Positions 1 to 13,420 of a stretch of 64,000 bases of DNA are shown here, one piece after another. The notes under the pieces were generated by a model that was not told the DNA's origin, searched no databases, and saw only the letters and a program-made list of their open reading frames with translations. Origin of the DNA: Schistosoma mansoni (Eukaryota; Platyhelminthes; Trematoda; Strigeidida; Schistosomatidae); NCBI RefSeq assembly GCF_000237925.1, contig NW_017386010.1, positions 310,001 through 374,000 on the forward strand, in the 5' to 3' direction. The position numbers and the translations under genes were made by a program. Numbering within the stretch: position 1 is the stretch's first letter; every line of letters starts with the position of its first letter.

Positions 1-515
1 GAAAACCATACGAGCAGTCTAGACTGCGTATCGGTCCTGCTATCTGCCTAGCTCAGCCAGTTAAGTCCAGAACACCAATAACAGCCTCTGCAATGTGAAT
101 CATTATTCACAAACATACTGGGTTTATATACCAACCAAACAGACCACAACGTACCATAAAATAGAAAATAACATTTGTACAATAATTGGCCAAATGTGGC
201 TGTGAATAGGGGGAAAGTAATCAATAGACTGTTAATAACTCAAGAATCGTATAATAATAGTCTATAGGTCAAAATAAAGCTAATGATAAGAGGAACACAA
301 ATACGATTTGGTCAGTTATTTAACAACTATACAATGGGAAATATACATATCTCATGGTCCATAAATAGTCCTAAAAGTTACCATTCATAATTCAGCAGGG
401 GATATAACAGACTGTTTTCCTGACAATTTAATGGATAAGTATTGCATTTTACAGTGAAGTTTTCAATTCAATCTCCTAAAAATATCCGTAATTGTTTGAT
501 ATGAACACGTCTAGT
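1..515 (+). repeat. partial copy related to the 4.1-4.7 kb solo LTR
   Basis: Segments such as GACCACAACGTACCATAAA (about 150-168) and a tail TATCCGTAATTGTTTG near 485-500 correspond in order to GACCACAACGTACAATAA (4413) and GCTTCCGTAATTTGTT (4648). It is diverged and cut by the window edge. Confidence 0.4.
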
Positions 516-3500
516 ATATTACAGTTTAATAATTTGGAGGGAAAACACAGATTTCATGAAAGCTAGGGTTCGGAACACAATGTTTAATGTAGTTGATACT
601 ATGATACAACATTCATTCACTAAATGAATGAAAACATTGCCGAAAGTGCTGCGTACGATATATTTTTTGAACGTTGAAAGTGTTGCTTTGGTATTTTATT
701 TCAAAGAGAATGATTAGATTAGCCGATGGCTATTTGGGTCATAGATTAAAGGGATTATTGAACAATTTACATATGCAATAGCATACAAGATTTTCACCTC
801 TGAACTGTTTCCTTCTCATCAAAATAAATATTTCTGTTATAACGAGTCAGAACACTAATCGTCCAAAATAGGTCACGTGAACACAGTTGTCCGCTGAGTG
901 ATATTAGAAACAGTTCTGAAGATGTAAGAAATAATTAAAAAGTGAAGTACTTTTTCAAATGTAAAGTTAATGACGTAAAAATAAGATTGATAATACGTGT
1001 AGGCTGCTATTAAGACAAAGATTAGTCAAACTTCTCTTTTGCACGAACTTTAGAGTTGAACGTGAGAAGATTTTGGTAGATTTGGACGAATTCTATAAAC
1101 AACTTTACAAATAACTCGCAAGTTAGCTGAATGATGACTAACAATCAATTAAACGTTGGAGGATACAACCCCTACTCGATTTTCTTACACTTGTACAATC
1201 CCTATGACACAAGCTAGACGGTATTTGGATAATATTTTGGGTAACAAATTAAGTGTTTAAAGCTAATGGTATCGCGTACACGTCATGATGCGAATGTCAG
1301 TACTGATGCAGTTAACTCCAACTTTGTAGTTCCATGTAGGATGGAACGCGCGTTATGGACTTCAATGTTTATCATCATAAAAATATACTCAAACATTGTT
1401 TTGATTGTTTAAGCCTTAATAAGGTGTTTGTAATAGATGATAAATGGTTTTAACCTTAAATATCAATTTACCTCATATTTGACCGAATATTCCGAGTTTT
1501 TGTTTCCAGTCGTTTATGTACGCTTCTGGGAAGTTTCATACTAGGACGAAACGGTCTTTCTGTGCTTCTAGATTTTAAATAGTCACATTGCAAAGATCGG
1601 TTCATGATTATTTCCTGTCTTTAGATGGTGGTTGATTTGTGACATTAAGAGTAGGTTCTGGACAGAGTTGGAAGCTTTTAATTGCTTAGTTATATCTAAT
1701 AGTATCCCAAAAATATAAAAGTTTTTCCCTTTAATACACTTAAATACTTCAATAGGAAGACCAAGATTATCAGAGTTACGTCGAACCTACTATACTTTTG
1801 GCATCAAAAAGCATGTCTACATCACTATACCATTTAGAGGTTAGTCAAACAGCCGTGTGTTGAAACGAAGGCTCAAATCAGTTTTTGACAAATCGTACAA
1901 TGCGTCAAACGTCGTTATCATTGAAAAAAAACAAGGTTCATACTTCATCAAAAAACTAAACGATCGCAATACGTTTCACTGAGCATCTACTAGTCCGAAT
2001 ATTTAGTGCAAGTCATCACCTGAAAACGATGAGCATAGAAAAAACTCATTCAACCTTCTGTAAGTATCTACCATCTTTGACTAAAACAAGTTACTGATTT
2101 ATGTATCAAAGTTCGTTACACTAGGTAGCAGTTAAGTGTGGAACGTCAGTTTTGAAAAATTGAGAAAATGATTTCCGATTAATATTAGTTGGCCATATGT
2201 GTCTTCAAATATTTGTCGTGTATGTTGGGAGAATTCTTGATATTTACTTCCAATTAAGATTACTCTAAAATATAGGCCATAGATATCAGTAATTGTTATC
2301 ACATTATTCGATAGTTAATTACACATTGGTGAAATTCATTTGCGTTAAGTATACAACTATCACATTTTAAATGCTAAGATTAATAAATATCAATCTTTCC
2401 CACATGAATGAAGTAATATTTTTTTTGTTTTGAACAAAAACCAACAAGCATGTAGAGATCTTCATTGCCTACTATATATTAAAGAAATAGTTGAAACGTG
2501 TAGACTTCTTAATTTCATCCTAGATTGTTCGAAAATAGCTTCTGGACATGTTAAAGATAATGGCAATATATACCTATTAGTAACATAAAGTAGTGAATGA
2601 CCCTTTTGTTCAAATAAAAAACTGTATATTGATGTACACGCTTGTAACTGTGTCTTTATTTCTTTAAGTAGTTAAATTATTCAGGGTAATTGAACCCTGG
2701 CGTATACTGTCCTTATAACCACTGCTTTGATCGTATAGAAAGGCCATTAAATAGGTAGGTAATACTTCATGATAGATGTGCGGTTTTAAATTGGAGTCAT
2801 GTCTAATAAGTTATAGAAGTGGTATATCTAGATTATTCGTATTAACTAGTATAAGAATATAACGATATCATCCTACAAAATGGTCTGATAAATATACAGG
2901 CATTAAATATTACTTTTACCCAAGGAGGTAGTAATTATGTCGCTGTTCTGTTAGTCCGTATCATTTTGACTCAAACTCATCGTGTGATACGAAAGTAATC
3001 CAAGATGTATAATATTTGCTATTGTGTTAGAAATTCTTTTATTTGTTACATATGAAAACTATTGACAGTGATTCATATTGAAAGAATAACTGTTAACATA
3101 GTCTTTTTATATGAAGTATGGTCCTCATAACAGTCAGCCTCTAATATATATGTTCTCATTTTAAAATGATACACCTCTCCAATGGTTCCTAGTTCCCAGT
3201 GATGGTCTAAACAAAGTCATTCTGTGATACATAAAATACAAACAACCTGTACCTCAGGATACTGAATGAATAAAGTTTAAAGGATAATATGATTGTTTCT
3301 TGTCTCAAATTAAACATCAGAAATCATTAGATTTCGAAATACATCATTCTGATTGGTCTATGCACCAATTAATTTATCACTCAAAAATCTTATTTGAATT
3401 GTCTGCAAGACGTGATTTCTTTTCAATTACGAAACCTGGTTTACTTTCAAAAAAAAATCGTGTAAATTATTTACTAATCAATATTGTGTGCACCATTTAT

Positions 3501-3889
3501 AATTATAGTCATCATTGTTATAATTCCTTATTTTATTAAAATTGACTTAATTAGATCAATATTGTGTTGTGTGATTATTGAACAATTCATGATAAATTGT
3601 ATATTTTAAAATATGGTTCAATCATGATGATGATGAGTCCTGTAATTTTGACTGTATATTTGGTTTTTTTCATAAATCAACATCACTCTTCACTTTTGGA
3701 CAAATTATAAACCATTTCATTAAACGAAATGCATAAGAAGTTTTCATTTTAAATCACGTCTTTATTATTCAATAATATACCTGTTATATCCGGTTGAAGA
3801 ATAAGTGAATGGTAACCTCTAGCATCTGTTTACGGACTATTATCATATATATTCATATTGTACAACTATTAAGTAACTATATTATCAGA
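516..3889. other. no gene recognised
   Basis: AT-rich sequence with stops in all frames. No family similarity and no clear repeat boundary. Confidence 0.5.
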
Positions 3890-4107
3890 TGCCATAGAAA
3901 TATTGCTCGCATCTGCTGGGATCACCGGGTAGGTAATAGTGAGATTAGACACAGGGTATTAGGAAATGATGGTAAACCAGTTGACGAGGTCATGAATCTT
4001 CATCGACTGAGATGGTTAGGCCACGTGTTACGTATGCCTGAACACCGATCACCACGACGTGCTATGCTAACAAGTGTGGGGGATGGTTGGAAAAGAGTTA
4101 GGGGCGG

Positions 4108-4691
4108 TGTTACGTCCTTGAATCTTTCCACCCACTTTGTGCCGAGTATGACCTGTGTAATGTAGATTAAGACATTGACCCGGTAGGCTGACTGGCTTAA
4201 CCTTTGAGGCTAATATGCGTGAGTTCGAAGTGGGGGTAGAGAGACGAAAACTATTCTATCCCTGATTGGCTGGCAAGCACGAGAGAGAGAGAGAGAGAGA
4301 GAAGACAAAGACAGCTGGAACGCTAATCACTTTATTCCAACCCCGATCTAGCACTCGAATTCCCAATTCAGATTAGGGTGAAAGGTTACATGAATAAATA
4401 GATGAATAGGCTGACCACAACGTACAATAATTAGGAAAATACAATTATGTCCAAAACTGGGGGATTATAGTAGAAAATAGGGTACAAAAGATTACGTCTA
4501 AATTACAATAGCTTTAGAACAGAAAATGCTATGGCAATGAATTATACATCAAACGAAAGCTTATGATCTGTAGAATAGGCTAGGGACAAAAGTAAATGTT
4601 ACAGTTTTACAAGCTTTGAATTAAATGAATTAACGTCCCCAAAAATAGCTTCCGTAATTTGTTAAGGCTTCTTGTTTTGCGGTTCACATCA
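4108..4691 (+). mobile_element. solo LTR inserted in a LINE 3' end
   Basis: A 584-bp insert starting TGTTACGTCC and ending TTCACATCA, flanked on both sides by GGCGG (4103-4107 and 4692-4696). Removing it rejoins the LINE reading frame RVRGG / GGQTKTW at that point. TG...CA ends with a 5-bp duplication and no internal region indicate a solo LTR. It contains a (GA)n tract. Confidence 0.75.
4281..4302. repeat. (GA)11 microsatellite
   Basis: Pure GA run inside the solo LTR. Confidence 0.95.
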
Positions 4692-5104
4692 GGCGGCCAA
4701 ACCAAAACGTGGCATCAGTGCTTGAAGTCACTAACTTCTAGTCTGAGCCATGTTCGCAGATGCAGACTACCTGGTTGGAGTCCGCGTAACTATCGTAACC
4801 AATGGTTGGAGACTCTAGGTGACATGGCTCAGAATGGATCACAATGGAGTCGGTATAGACACTCTTTATCTTCCCTTAAATCTTAAGATTAAAATTCCTT
4901 CATAACGTTCTTCCTTTCTGTACTATATCCTTATATACAACCTATCTATTATATACTACCACCACTAAATCAACTATTTCTATGAATCCGGTGTTCATCT
5001 TGTTGTGCTAACGAGGTATGGCAACTTGGACCGATGCATGTGTGTGCCTGGTTCTACGTTGTAGCTGACTAACTGACAAGCTTCCATTTGACTACTATTA
5101 TACA

Positions 5105-5395
5105 ATCTACTACTCTTAAGTTATTCCCAATTTATTAGTTAGTGTCTCACAATCACAGCTACTTTTGGCCTGATCTTGTATAATTGTTGTTTTCTATGGT
5201 ATGGTGAGGTCCGATTTGCGTGTATAGAAACTGCGTATGTCTGAAACACATGATTTGTATGGCAGAGGCTGATATTGGTGGTCTGAACTGAACCGGCTGG
5301 GTTAAGCGAGAAGCTACTATCTCGGTGGAACATTAAAACTGGGAGTTGACTCTAAGCTGCTCGTACTAACACGCTGGAGGTGTCTTTTATGAGAT
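5105..5395. repeat. dispersed repeat, copy 1
   Basis: The order TTATTCCCAATTTATTAGTT ... GATCTTGTATAATTGTTG ... GCGTATGTCTGAAACA recurs, diverged, at 20930-21240, 45775-45896 and on both sides of the Ty3/gypsy insertion. No terminal repeats or coding were recognised. Family unknown. Confidence 0.5.
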
Positions 5396-7399
5396 GGTCT
5401 ATCCTATGTACCAAGGACCTGTTAAGTATACTTATGGAAACGCTAATTACCCAGTCTTCCTTAACATTTCGTCCTCTATTGAATTTGCACCTCCTCACAG
5501 TTGTTTCGTCTATTTCTACGATTCTCCAAACGACTCATGCAAGCTTGTGATTTTTATTGCACATATATCTCGACAGTACTCATACCATTGAACTGCCGAA
5601 GCTTCGGTAACATCTGTAAAGTTTGCAGTCAGTGTTACTGGTCCTTTTTTATCCAGTTTGCGACAGTTATTTTAATGTCTTTGTCTCAATCGCGATCGAA
5701 CTAAAAAGTTCCCGTTCTAGCAAACTTTTTCCTCCAACATATATTACATTGGGATACAACATCATCATGATAGTCTGCACATGGTTTAGGAGTCATTAGA
5801 CTACCACATTCACAAATAAAGGAACTTCCTAATAATCACACCTGTTGTAGCCACTCATTTATAACGTCTTTAAAATCCACTGTAAACCGATCGTACGTGA
5901 GCATTGGGTTCTAAACTAAGTGCCGTGACCTTGAGATCGCTCAAACGCTCCTGATTGACTCGTTCACAATATATAGTCTTGCCGAATTCATCATAGAACT
6001 GAAGTCCAGTAACTGCTATTAATATTCTACAGCCATAAAGTGACATGAATAATTATGCAGGGAGACGTTTTTGAGAAACGTCATACAGTTATTTCCTTTT
6101 ATTTTCTTGAAGAAAGCAAGAACAAAGAATTTGGCAAAATAACAGTTTATCTTGTTAGGTCTTCATCAGCCGTTGTATTTCACTGATACCTAATTTAAAG
6201 TCATTTTGAAGCCTTATCGATGGTAAACTGAATCCTTTCGTGCACATTGTAATGATTTAATAGTTAAAACGATCAATTTTCAACTATTAAGCTGTAGATT
6301 TGAATCGTATTCAATTTACTTCCATCCAAACAGGCCTCATATCAATTGCAGGACGAATTCAAAAATGTAACCAGCCAATATAGAGGAATTACGTTCTGTC
6401 ATTTTATAAGTATCTACCATGTTTTAAGCAGGATCCACGAGCGCATGAAAAGTTTTCTTTGCTGGAAGGATGGTTGCTAATCCCAATCTAAAACATGAAA
6501 ATACCTGAAGTATAAATAAGTTATGCACGTCATTTGACTACATTTCCCTGAAACCCATAAAACATGTCTTTTGAAAATGAAACAGTGTTCTTACAGATGC
6601 TGCAACTACATCCAATACTTTTTAGTTGGCTAAACATTATTCTGTTCAATAAAAAACATACTGAGACAGAAAGGCTGTCAGTTATATAGAGTAAACAAAC
6701 GACTAAAAATAACCTTACTTGGTATACCCCCACCTTCAGACATGATTAAGCTGTTTTATAAAATCTATAGTTTCTTCATGAGTACTACTCTGTTTAGCGA
6801 ATGCATCTTTGATTTTGTTCCTTCAAAATAATTCTCTTATATAGTAATACATTTGCACTATGAAAAAATGCAAGGTGGTCAGTGAAATCAGGAAAAAACA
6901 CAATTGCCGAAACTGTATTGAACTAATTAAACATTATTAACAACAAGCTTTTTAACTAATTAAGAAAATCATTGAATCAAAAGACTGAGTGTTCACAAAA
7001 TCTTTTGGGTTAGCCAATGGTAATACTGAATCGAAAACTATGAGGGGAGATTCTTCTCACATAAAATGAGATCAATGTGAATCAGATAGATTGAACGACT
7101 AATATACTATAGCAGCACTTCAACCTATTTTGAAATACCTTCAAAAGAAGTTATTTAGAAATGTTATAATATTTCAGTGTTTGGAAGTCAAGCATTATAT
7201 CTGCATACAGTGTTAAATTATCATTTTTTAAAAAACCGTACACTCACACTAAACAGGTATCTGGTTCTTAATAAACCCCCTTTTGGTATTGTAAACAGTT
7301 AAATAAAAATATACTCAATTGATAAACCTTTTTAAACTAGATTCCTCTTAAAATATTATGTACGTTTATTACGTATCGCAATAGAACTAGTCGAAATTC
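5396..7399. other. no gene recognised
   Basis: Short open frames only, none resembling a known family. The segment near 6105-6175 resembles 61660-61735 (GAAGAAA...AAGAACAAAGA...CATCAGC), probably a weak dispersed repeat. Confidence 0.45.
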
Positions 7400-7731
7400 T
7401 ATCGATTGACCAACTTCAGATATCCCAGTACGACCTCAATACGGTTCCCCAAACTCCAATAAATCAGAACACAACCGTTAAATGAGAATTGTTTATCGAG
7501 TCAGAAGCAGAACGAAAGTAATTTACAGACAATGCATATTTATACAGTTAGGATGACCGTGAATACTAACCAATAGGAAAACGACACGTGAAATTTATAG
7601 TTAGGACAACTGTAAATATTGACCAATAAGGAGCGACATGTGAAAAGTCTGAAAACATGTGAAGACATACCACTTAACGTTAGAATTAGACTCAATATAA
7701 TTTTTGGGATATTCTTGTGAATATCCTAACA
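7400..7731 (-). repeat. probable solo LTR remnant
   Basis: On the minus strand it begins TGTTAGGATATTCACAAGAA with a GGATATTC/GAATATCC hairpin. Two CCAAT-bearing copies of a ~50-bp unit and a TATA-like TGTATAAATATGC follow, an arrangement typical of an LTR promoter region. The far end and target duplication were not fixed. Confidence 0.4.
7548..7655. repeat. imperfect tandem duplication of a ~52-bp unit
   Basis: TTAGGATGACCGTGAATACT + AACCAATAGGAAAACGACAC is followed by TTAGGACAACTGTAAATATT + GACCAATAAGGAGCGACATG. Each unit carries one CCAAT box. Confidence 0.6.
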
Positions 7732-10188
7732 ACGTTATAATTTCCTTTGATCATATTATTTTTCTACGACAAACTAATGGCTTTGTCATCGTCATTTTAG
7801 TAATTGATCAAGTTCACCTCTAGTTTTTAGTCTTGCCATATTTATCAATATTAGGTGTCTTAGTTACGTATTTATTACTTAGCTAATGTCAAGATATAAT
7901 GTAACTGCCATCTGGTTCGTCGGTGAAATACACTTTTACCTAAACATAACTACCCATTTCTGACTAGAAACCAGTCGTTTATATTTTGGTACTATGATGA
8001 TTAAGTGTTGAGCTGCAGATAGTCAATCAAGAAAAAACTCACTTATTATTATAATTTTTCTAATAACAACATTTGGTACAAATTGATTATTGTTACGGAT
8101 ATCGATATCATTACTACTGTTCACTTTTCACCTGCTTAATTTTTCAACTCGTTGTCTTGAAACGCATTGTAGCAAACTGACTTACGTTCATACATGCTAG
8201 GTCGCATATCGTTAACAGCTAACTGACTGATTGATCTATTGATAGAGACATTCGTGAAGATATTTCTACTTACCTGAAATATTTTTACGTCATGTGTAAA
8301 AGATTGAATAATACCACTCTAAAAGTGTTGGGGCCTATCGATAACTTGTCGAAGTTTTTTGAAAGTCAAGAAAATGTTGAGAATGCTTTGCTAAATTGCT
8401 ACATCTCAGAAGATTCCAAGAGAATCCCAAAAAACAATGAATTATGTTCTCATTATTCTGACTGGAGAACTGTCAATAGTGTCACCAATTTAAAAATCTC
8501 GTTCAGAAGATCATGGAACCTTTATCCCATAAATGTCCCTTTTTTCCTATTCATAAACTAACCTTGATATTAAAACTGTTATTTTTAACTTCTTGTCACC
8601 TAATCAGGAGTCCAAGAGCAGAAAAACTGAAAATCACCAAGTTGTTACGATGTAGGAATCTAAGCGTTCAAACTTATCAGACAGTAGGATTAAATATTGA
8701 TTTTTAATGCTAAATTCATGCAGTAAACATAGTTTATGATGTGTGGGCGAGGATGATAATGATTGGTTGTTTGCTGAGTCAGACATTAGATAGGATGACA
8801 GGTGTTATATGTGTTTAAATATTCCCCTATCCTTATTATGTATTGACTGTTCTTTGTGTCGAATTTCGGTGTGGAAATATGTTGACGTTCTAGTCAGGCT
8901 AATCTCGTGTTCTTGATCTGAGTTGTGTTGAAGTCCTGTAGAATAGACACTGGGTGGGAATCTAGTGTAGATATTCGTCTAAGGTAAATTAACGTCCCAC
9001 ATACGTTTAGAAAGTGAAAGAAGTGTTATAACAAGTATCTTACGTTTATAACAGTTTATTAAAATTATAAAAAAATTTTGATAACTTTCAACAAAGCAAC
9101 ACCAAAACTAACAAACATCAATACCGAAATTCGCTACAGAATGAACGTAAGTAGATGACACTAGCGACGACAAAAGACTGAGGCATAATACATGTATATT
9201 TTTTTAAGAATAAGATATTGAACACTCCAAATTTAACATGTTTGGTTACAATTTTTCTTTTCAATCAATAACATCGTTATATTTACATATCAGACAAAAA
9301 CCAATTTATAGCTTTTATATTAGAACATTGGTTGGGTATGTCATCTAATTTGCCACTGTAATAGCATCATATTACAATTCGGTTAAATTTAAACATTTAC
9401 CATGAACCAGTGAGGTAATCTCACCAGACATGATGGTTAAAACTTTATGTAATAATAAAAGATCAGCTTCAGTTGTCGGAAAACATTGGATACATTAGCT
9501 ATTTTGACTTTTGTACTATACTATTGACAATTAGTAAGTAGTTTGAGCAATACATAATTTCTTTTTCTGCCTGTACATATCAGTCAGTCTAATTTATCAA
9601 GGGTCACTATCTTTTCATTAACTATTTAATGTTTTTTTCTATGATATTCACAACCTAATTGTGTCAAGTAATCAACCCATATCTTTCAGTAGACTTGAAC
9701 CATTCAGTGCTACAGACTATTAGAATGAAATAAATCATAAGCTTGATGTGGTATTCATTCACAATTAAGAAAATATTTTTAGCATATTAGTATTTTATTA
9801 AGAATTGAATGATGATGATAGATTTATTCGCAAATATTCGTAGAATACATGAGAAATCTTTTAATTTATATCTGTATTTGATCGGTCACCATATTATGAA
9901 ATGATAAACCAGGATTACCAAATAAACTACAGTCTCACGGTAGAAAAATACAAAACTCCAACATTTACAGTTTGTCGTTAAAATATCGTTACTTTGAGTC
10001 TGGAATACATGTTTGTTAAAAGTATTCAAATCAGTGTTTATTATGAATGAGACATTTCTTTGAGCATTTGTATCTATATAAGTTGGTGAGAAAAATGCTC
10101 TTTGTATTATGAATGAATCATAACACTGATAGAAATTCAGTCGTAATATCAACAATCCAAACCTTTACAAATTAAATTAAATTTCATA
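7732..10188. other. no gene recognised
   Basis: An 89-codon frame at 8292-8561 shows no family similarity or convincing splice context. The rest is AT-rich. Confidence 0.45.
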
Positions 10189-10360
10189 CTTGTTGCAAAA
10201 GCAAGTGACAATCTGCATTCGACAGCTTAGTGGATAACGCTCTGGAGTTTGAAGTGGAAGATACTAAGTTTGAATAGCTGAGTGAGCCTCAACTCTGTGA
10301 TACAGGCGCATTCAAATGACGAGTCCCAAATAGGATGGAACGCCCATCCTAGTTAAATTC
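10189..10360 (+). mobile_element. Smα-type SINE, decayed
   Basis: Starts TTGCAAAAGCAAGTG like the 62.5-kb copy, with a tRNA-like head (AGCTTAGTGGATAACGC, AAGTTTGAATAG) and a hammerhead-related region (TGACGAGTCCCAAATAGG). Decayed core bases suggest the ribozyme is inactive. Confidence 0.65.
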
Positions 10361-10615
10361 TGTATATTCTATGCAAACTTGCGACACGGTGAGTTATCTC
10401 GAGGTAATCTTCACTCAATTCACATATAACAACATTAATCAAAATTTAGTCCAAATATAAACAAAGAATTAATCCATGCCATCACAAGTTAAATTACGTT
10501 TGATTTGTATGTTTATCAATGAGGAATTGAAGTCAAAGAATTAAATCTTGCAACGAACAACTGTGCCCTAAAAGAACATATCCATCAGACTACTGTTCAT
10601 ATAGAACTATTTTAG

Positions 10616-10898
10616 CGTGAGGAATAGGCGTCTTCTGAGAGCTACTACTGAATTGACCATTCCTACTCTCAAGTCAATTACCATACATGGAACGTCCTTC
10701 AGTTACATTCAGTTTCATTTATCCCTACCTGGAGTAGTCCATACATTGGCAGAATTGATAGCGTATTATCTAAAAGAAACTCCAAGTCATCCGGCAGAAG
10801 TAGAGTTTAGTTTGTTTCAAAATGCTCGATGTCTGTTCCCTTTGAATAATTTACATTTACTGACAGATACGGGTGAATTCCTTGAAATAAGTAGGAAA
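10616..10898 (+). CDS. possible exon resembling the C-terminal half of an SH2 domain
   Basis: An open stretch preceded by ATAGAACTATTTTAG (plausible acceptor) and followed by donor-like GTAATG. It encodes a strand-rich start (LTIPTLKSITIHGT, SFSYIQFHLSL), then VVHTLAELIAYYLKETPS and CLFPLNN. The F/H-x-L-x-ELI-x-YY helix followed by a late L-x-x-P recalls the alpha-B helix and closing strand of SH2 domains (for example ELINHYRNES in p85). The N-terminal FLVR half was not found upstream. This is pattern inference only, and it could be chance. Confidence 0.25.
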
Positions 10899-10910
10899 GT
10901 AATGTCATAG

Positions 10911-13420
10911 AAGAAGAATATTTAACAGTTATTGAAACGGTACACTTTTTTAAACATCACTACTCATTATTAACCATGTAAACTAAGTTCTCAAACTTCT
11001 TGTTCAAAATAAGCATAACAGAAAACATGACTGAGGTAATAAGTTATTACTAGGCTCGGAAATGACAGTTTCTGTCGAAAATAAACTTATCATTGAATAT
11101 CTGAAGGACAACCCATTCCATTGGACATAGAGGCGAATGGACAGTAGGTAAAAATGAGACAAATTTCACGACCTAAAAAACTTTACCATCAATTTTGACT
11201 ATCAAATTTATTAATATGCACCATTTTGATGGTTGCTCTTATGAATGCTCATCTACCGCCTTATTTCCTCTTGTTTGGTGTGTGTTGATATCTATACTTA
11301 ACAAGTAACACTTTATTTGACTTTGAGGTTTAATGTTTGCGCTACAGAAGAGAGGGTAAATTGCTTTTGTCTACCTGTAGTATTAACGATTTAACGAAAC
11401 AATGTACAACTTCTTTTGGAACAGTATACACTTGGTGGCTTTAATGCTATTCATTTATTTGGGGGTGTCACTCTCCATGAGTTGAATGGTGCGATTGTGG
11501 CACATTCATCATTATCTTTCTGGACAACATCTTCGGCACTGATAGTGTTGGTGATCCGACCACTTTACTTTTCGTATAGTGAATTCGCCCTTGCTTTGTT
11601 GACATGAGTTATAGCAAATTTGAATTATAGTTATCTATTCTAGGTCTTACGTTCCTTTTACAAATGAATAAACCTAGTACATAAAATCACAGAGTCAAGA
11701 CGATTATTAAATGTAGTTTAATGAAATAAAAAGTCTTAAATGTGTGATGATGAACCAAACAACATTAGAAAAACGAGACAGAGGTTAAATTAATGTAAAC
11801 AACTATAAACCTAGGTAAGATCAAATTGTTATAATTCTTATTTAAGAAAAGGAAAACAAAGTTAATTAAATTTTTTCAGCAAAACTACGTAACACAGTAG
11901 TTTCAGTGATGATGAAAAATTAAACATTTGTAACCATAGTTCGAAAAGGAATTGAAGGCTATTTATAAATGTAAAGTATGGGATATTCAGTTCTAGACGA
12001 ACATAGAAAACAAATATATCACACATTATTGGAGTAACTTTTGATCAATGCCATTTAAGGTCTCCAACTCGATGTCTCACAATCAGGAGAACCAGAAAGT
12101 TTGAATTTTACAATACGGCTTAGATCAGCAGTCAATAAGTTCGTGAGGTGGTGCCATACACTGACCCGGTTTTACATCCTACTTTTCATCAACTTAATTC
12201 TATGCTGCCAAGCGTAGTACAAACATATACGCTGCTTTTGAGTGTATCATTACACATCTGTATAAAGTACCATAGCTAACTGCTGCATGATATACCCATT
12301 CTTTTATACACAGATACAGATAAACTGTAGAACACCAAGCACACTTCCCGTAACTGTTCCAAGATATGGTTAACCACTAAAAAACCAAAGTTGATAAAAT
12401 TGAAGTGGATAATACAATTAACTACTTCGCTCACTATTGTTAAAGTAACTATTCTTGTAAGCCAGTCACTAGGCAATAAATCAAACACTTTCATGTTGTT
12501 ATTCATGGTTATAACAAGAGTATGCATGTTGCTGGCTTTCTAACTAACCAAAGCTAGATTATGTATAATCTAAACTGAGTTTTGTATTTGAAGTCTAATC
12601 CTTGACATGAAAACGTTGATTAGTTATAGATTTAGGCTGTGTTCTCCGAGCATCGTGATGCAATTGTGAAGATTTCGTCACTGTTTTAGACATCATCAAA
12701 GCGTACTTTGCATAGAAGTATATTAATTATTCCACAAGCTTTTTGTGAATAATTGTTTTTGAACATCTCGTCAGCCTCATTTTTTCTCGTATTTCTGTTG
12801 GATGTCTTGTTCGCTTGACGTTTTAATACAACACATTGTATACAATGGTAATTAGGGTCTATGTCGATACATATACTGATTGCAGATTGACTTGATTTGC
12901 ATACGTCCAAATATCCCTTTGCATTATTTGAATTTTCGCATGTAATGCGCAGACAAATTCGATAGAAAAAAACACCAAAATTTGGAGGCTTAGTAAGCCC
13001 TAATGGTGTGGTTCAGAATAACAACGAAAACCTCGCAGTTAAAGCACAGAGCTTTGGAAACACAACACGACCAGAAGTATCCACCCAAACCACGAATTCT
13101 CCCCATCATTTGAGAAATCTATGACTTTCTTTATCAAATTGACCATTACATTTCATTTTTCAGTCATACATTTATTTCATATTTTATTGTTAAGAGTATT
13201 ACTTTGGTCATGTTTATTTTCATAGCAATGAGTTAAATGCTTCTTTTTGGTTCTTTACCAATCAATATAAAGTTATTAACTGCACCATAATATTAGTAAA
13301 GATTCATTCATCAATACTATTGTCTTATATTTCCAAGGATGCATATTTGTTTTGAAATAAGGTTGGTGTACTCTCATTTGCGCAACACGAGTTTACAAAC
13401 AATTTAATATTATTACTAAC
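10911..13420. other. no gene recognised
   Basis: Open frames under 90 codons without family similarity. Confidence 0.45.

Larger units (their letters stand above)
3890..5085 (+). mobile_element. non-LTR retrotransposon 3' end (ORF2 C-terminus and 3' UTR), split by a solo LTR
   Basis: The first part encodes IARICWDHRVGNSEIRHRVL and LHRLRWLGHVLRMPEHR, a LINE ORF2 C-terminal signature. After the solo LTR the same frame resumes as GGQTKTWHQCLKSLTSSLSH through to a stop at 4886. The 3' UTR follows to about 5085 (GCATGTGTGTGCCTGG region). Nearly intact reading here suggests a moderately young copy. Confidence 0.82.

Noticed and set aside
8292-8561. 89-codon plus-strand frame
   Set aside because: No family similarity, and no acceptor/donor pair that extends it.
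11416-11607. Minus-strand peptide-like stretch (ISAEDVVQKDNDECATIAPF)
   Set aside because: Short and interrupted, with no recognised family. Could be repeat-derived, but no second copy was seen in the window.
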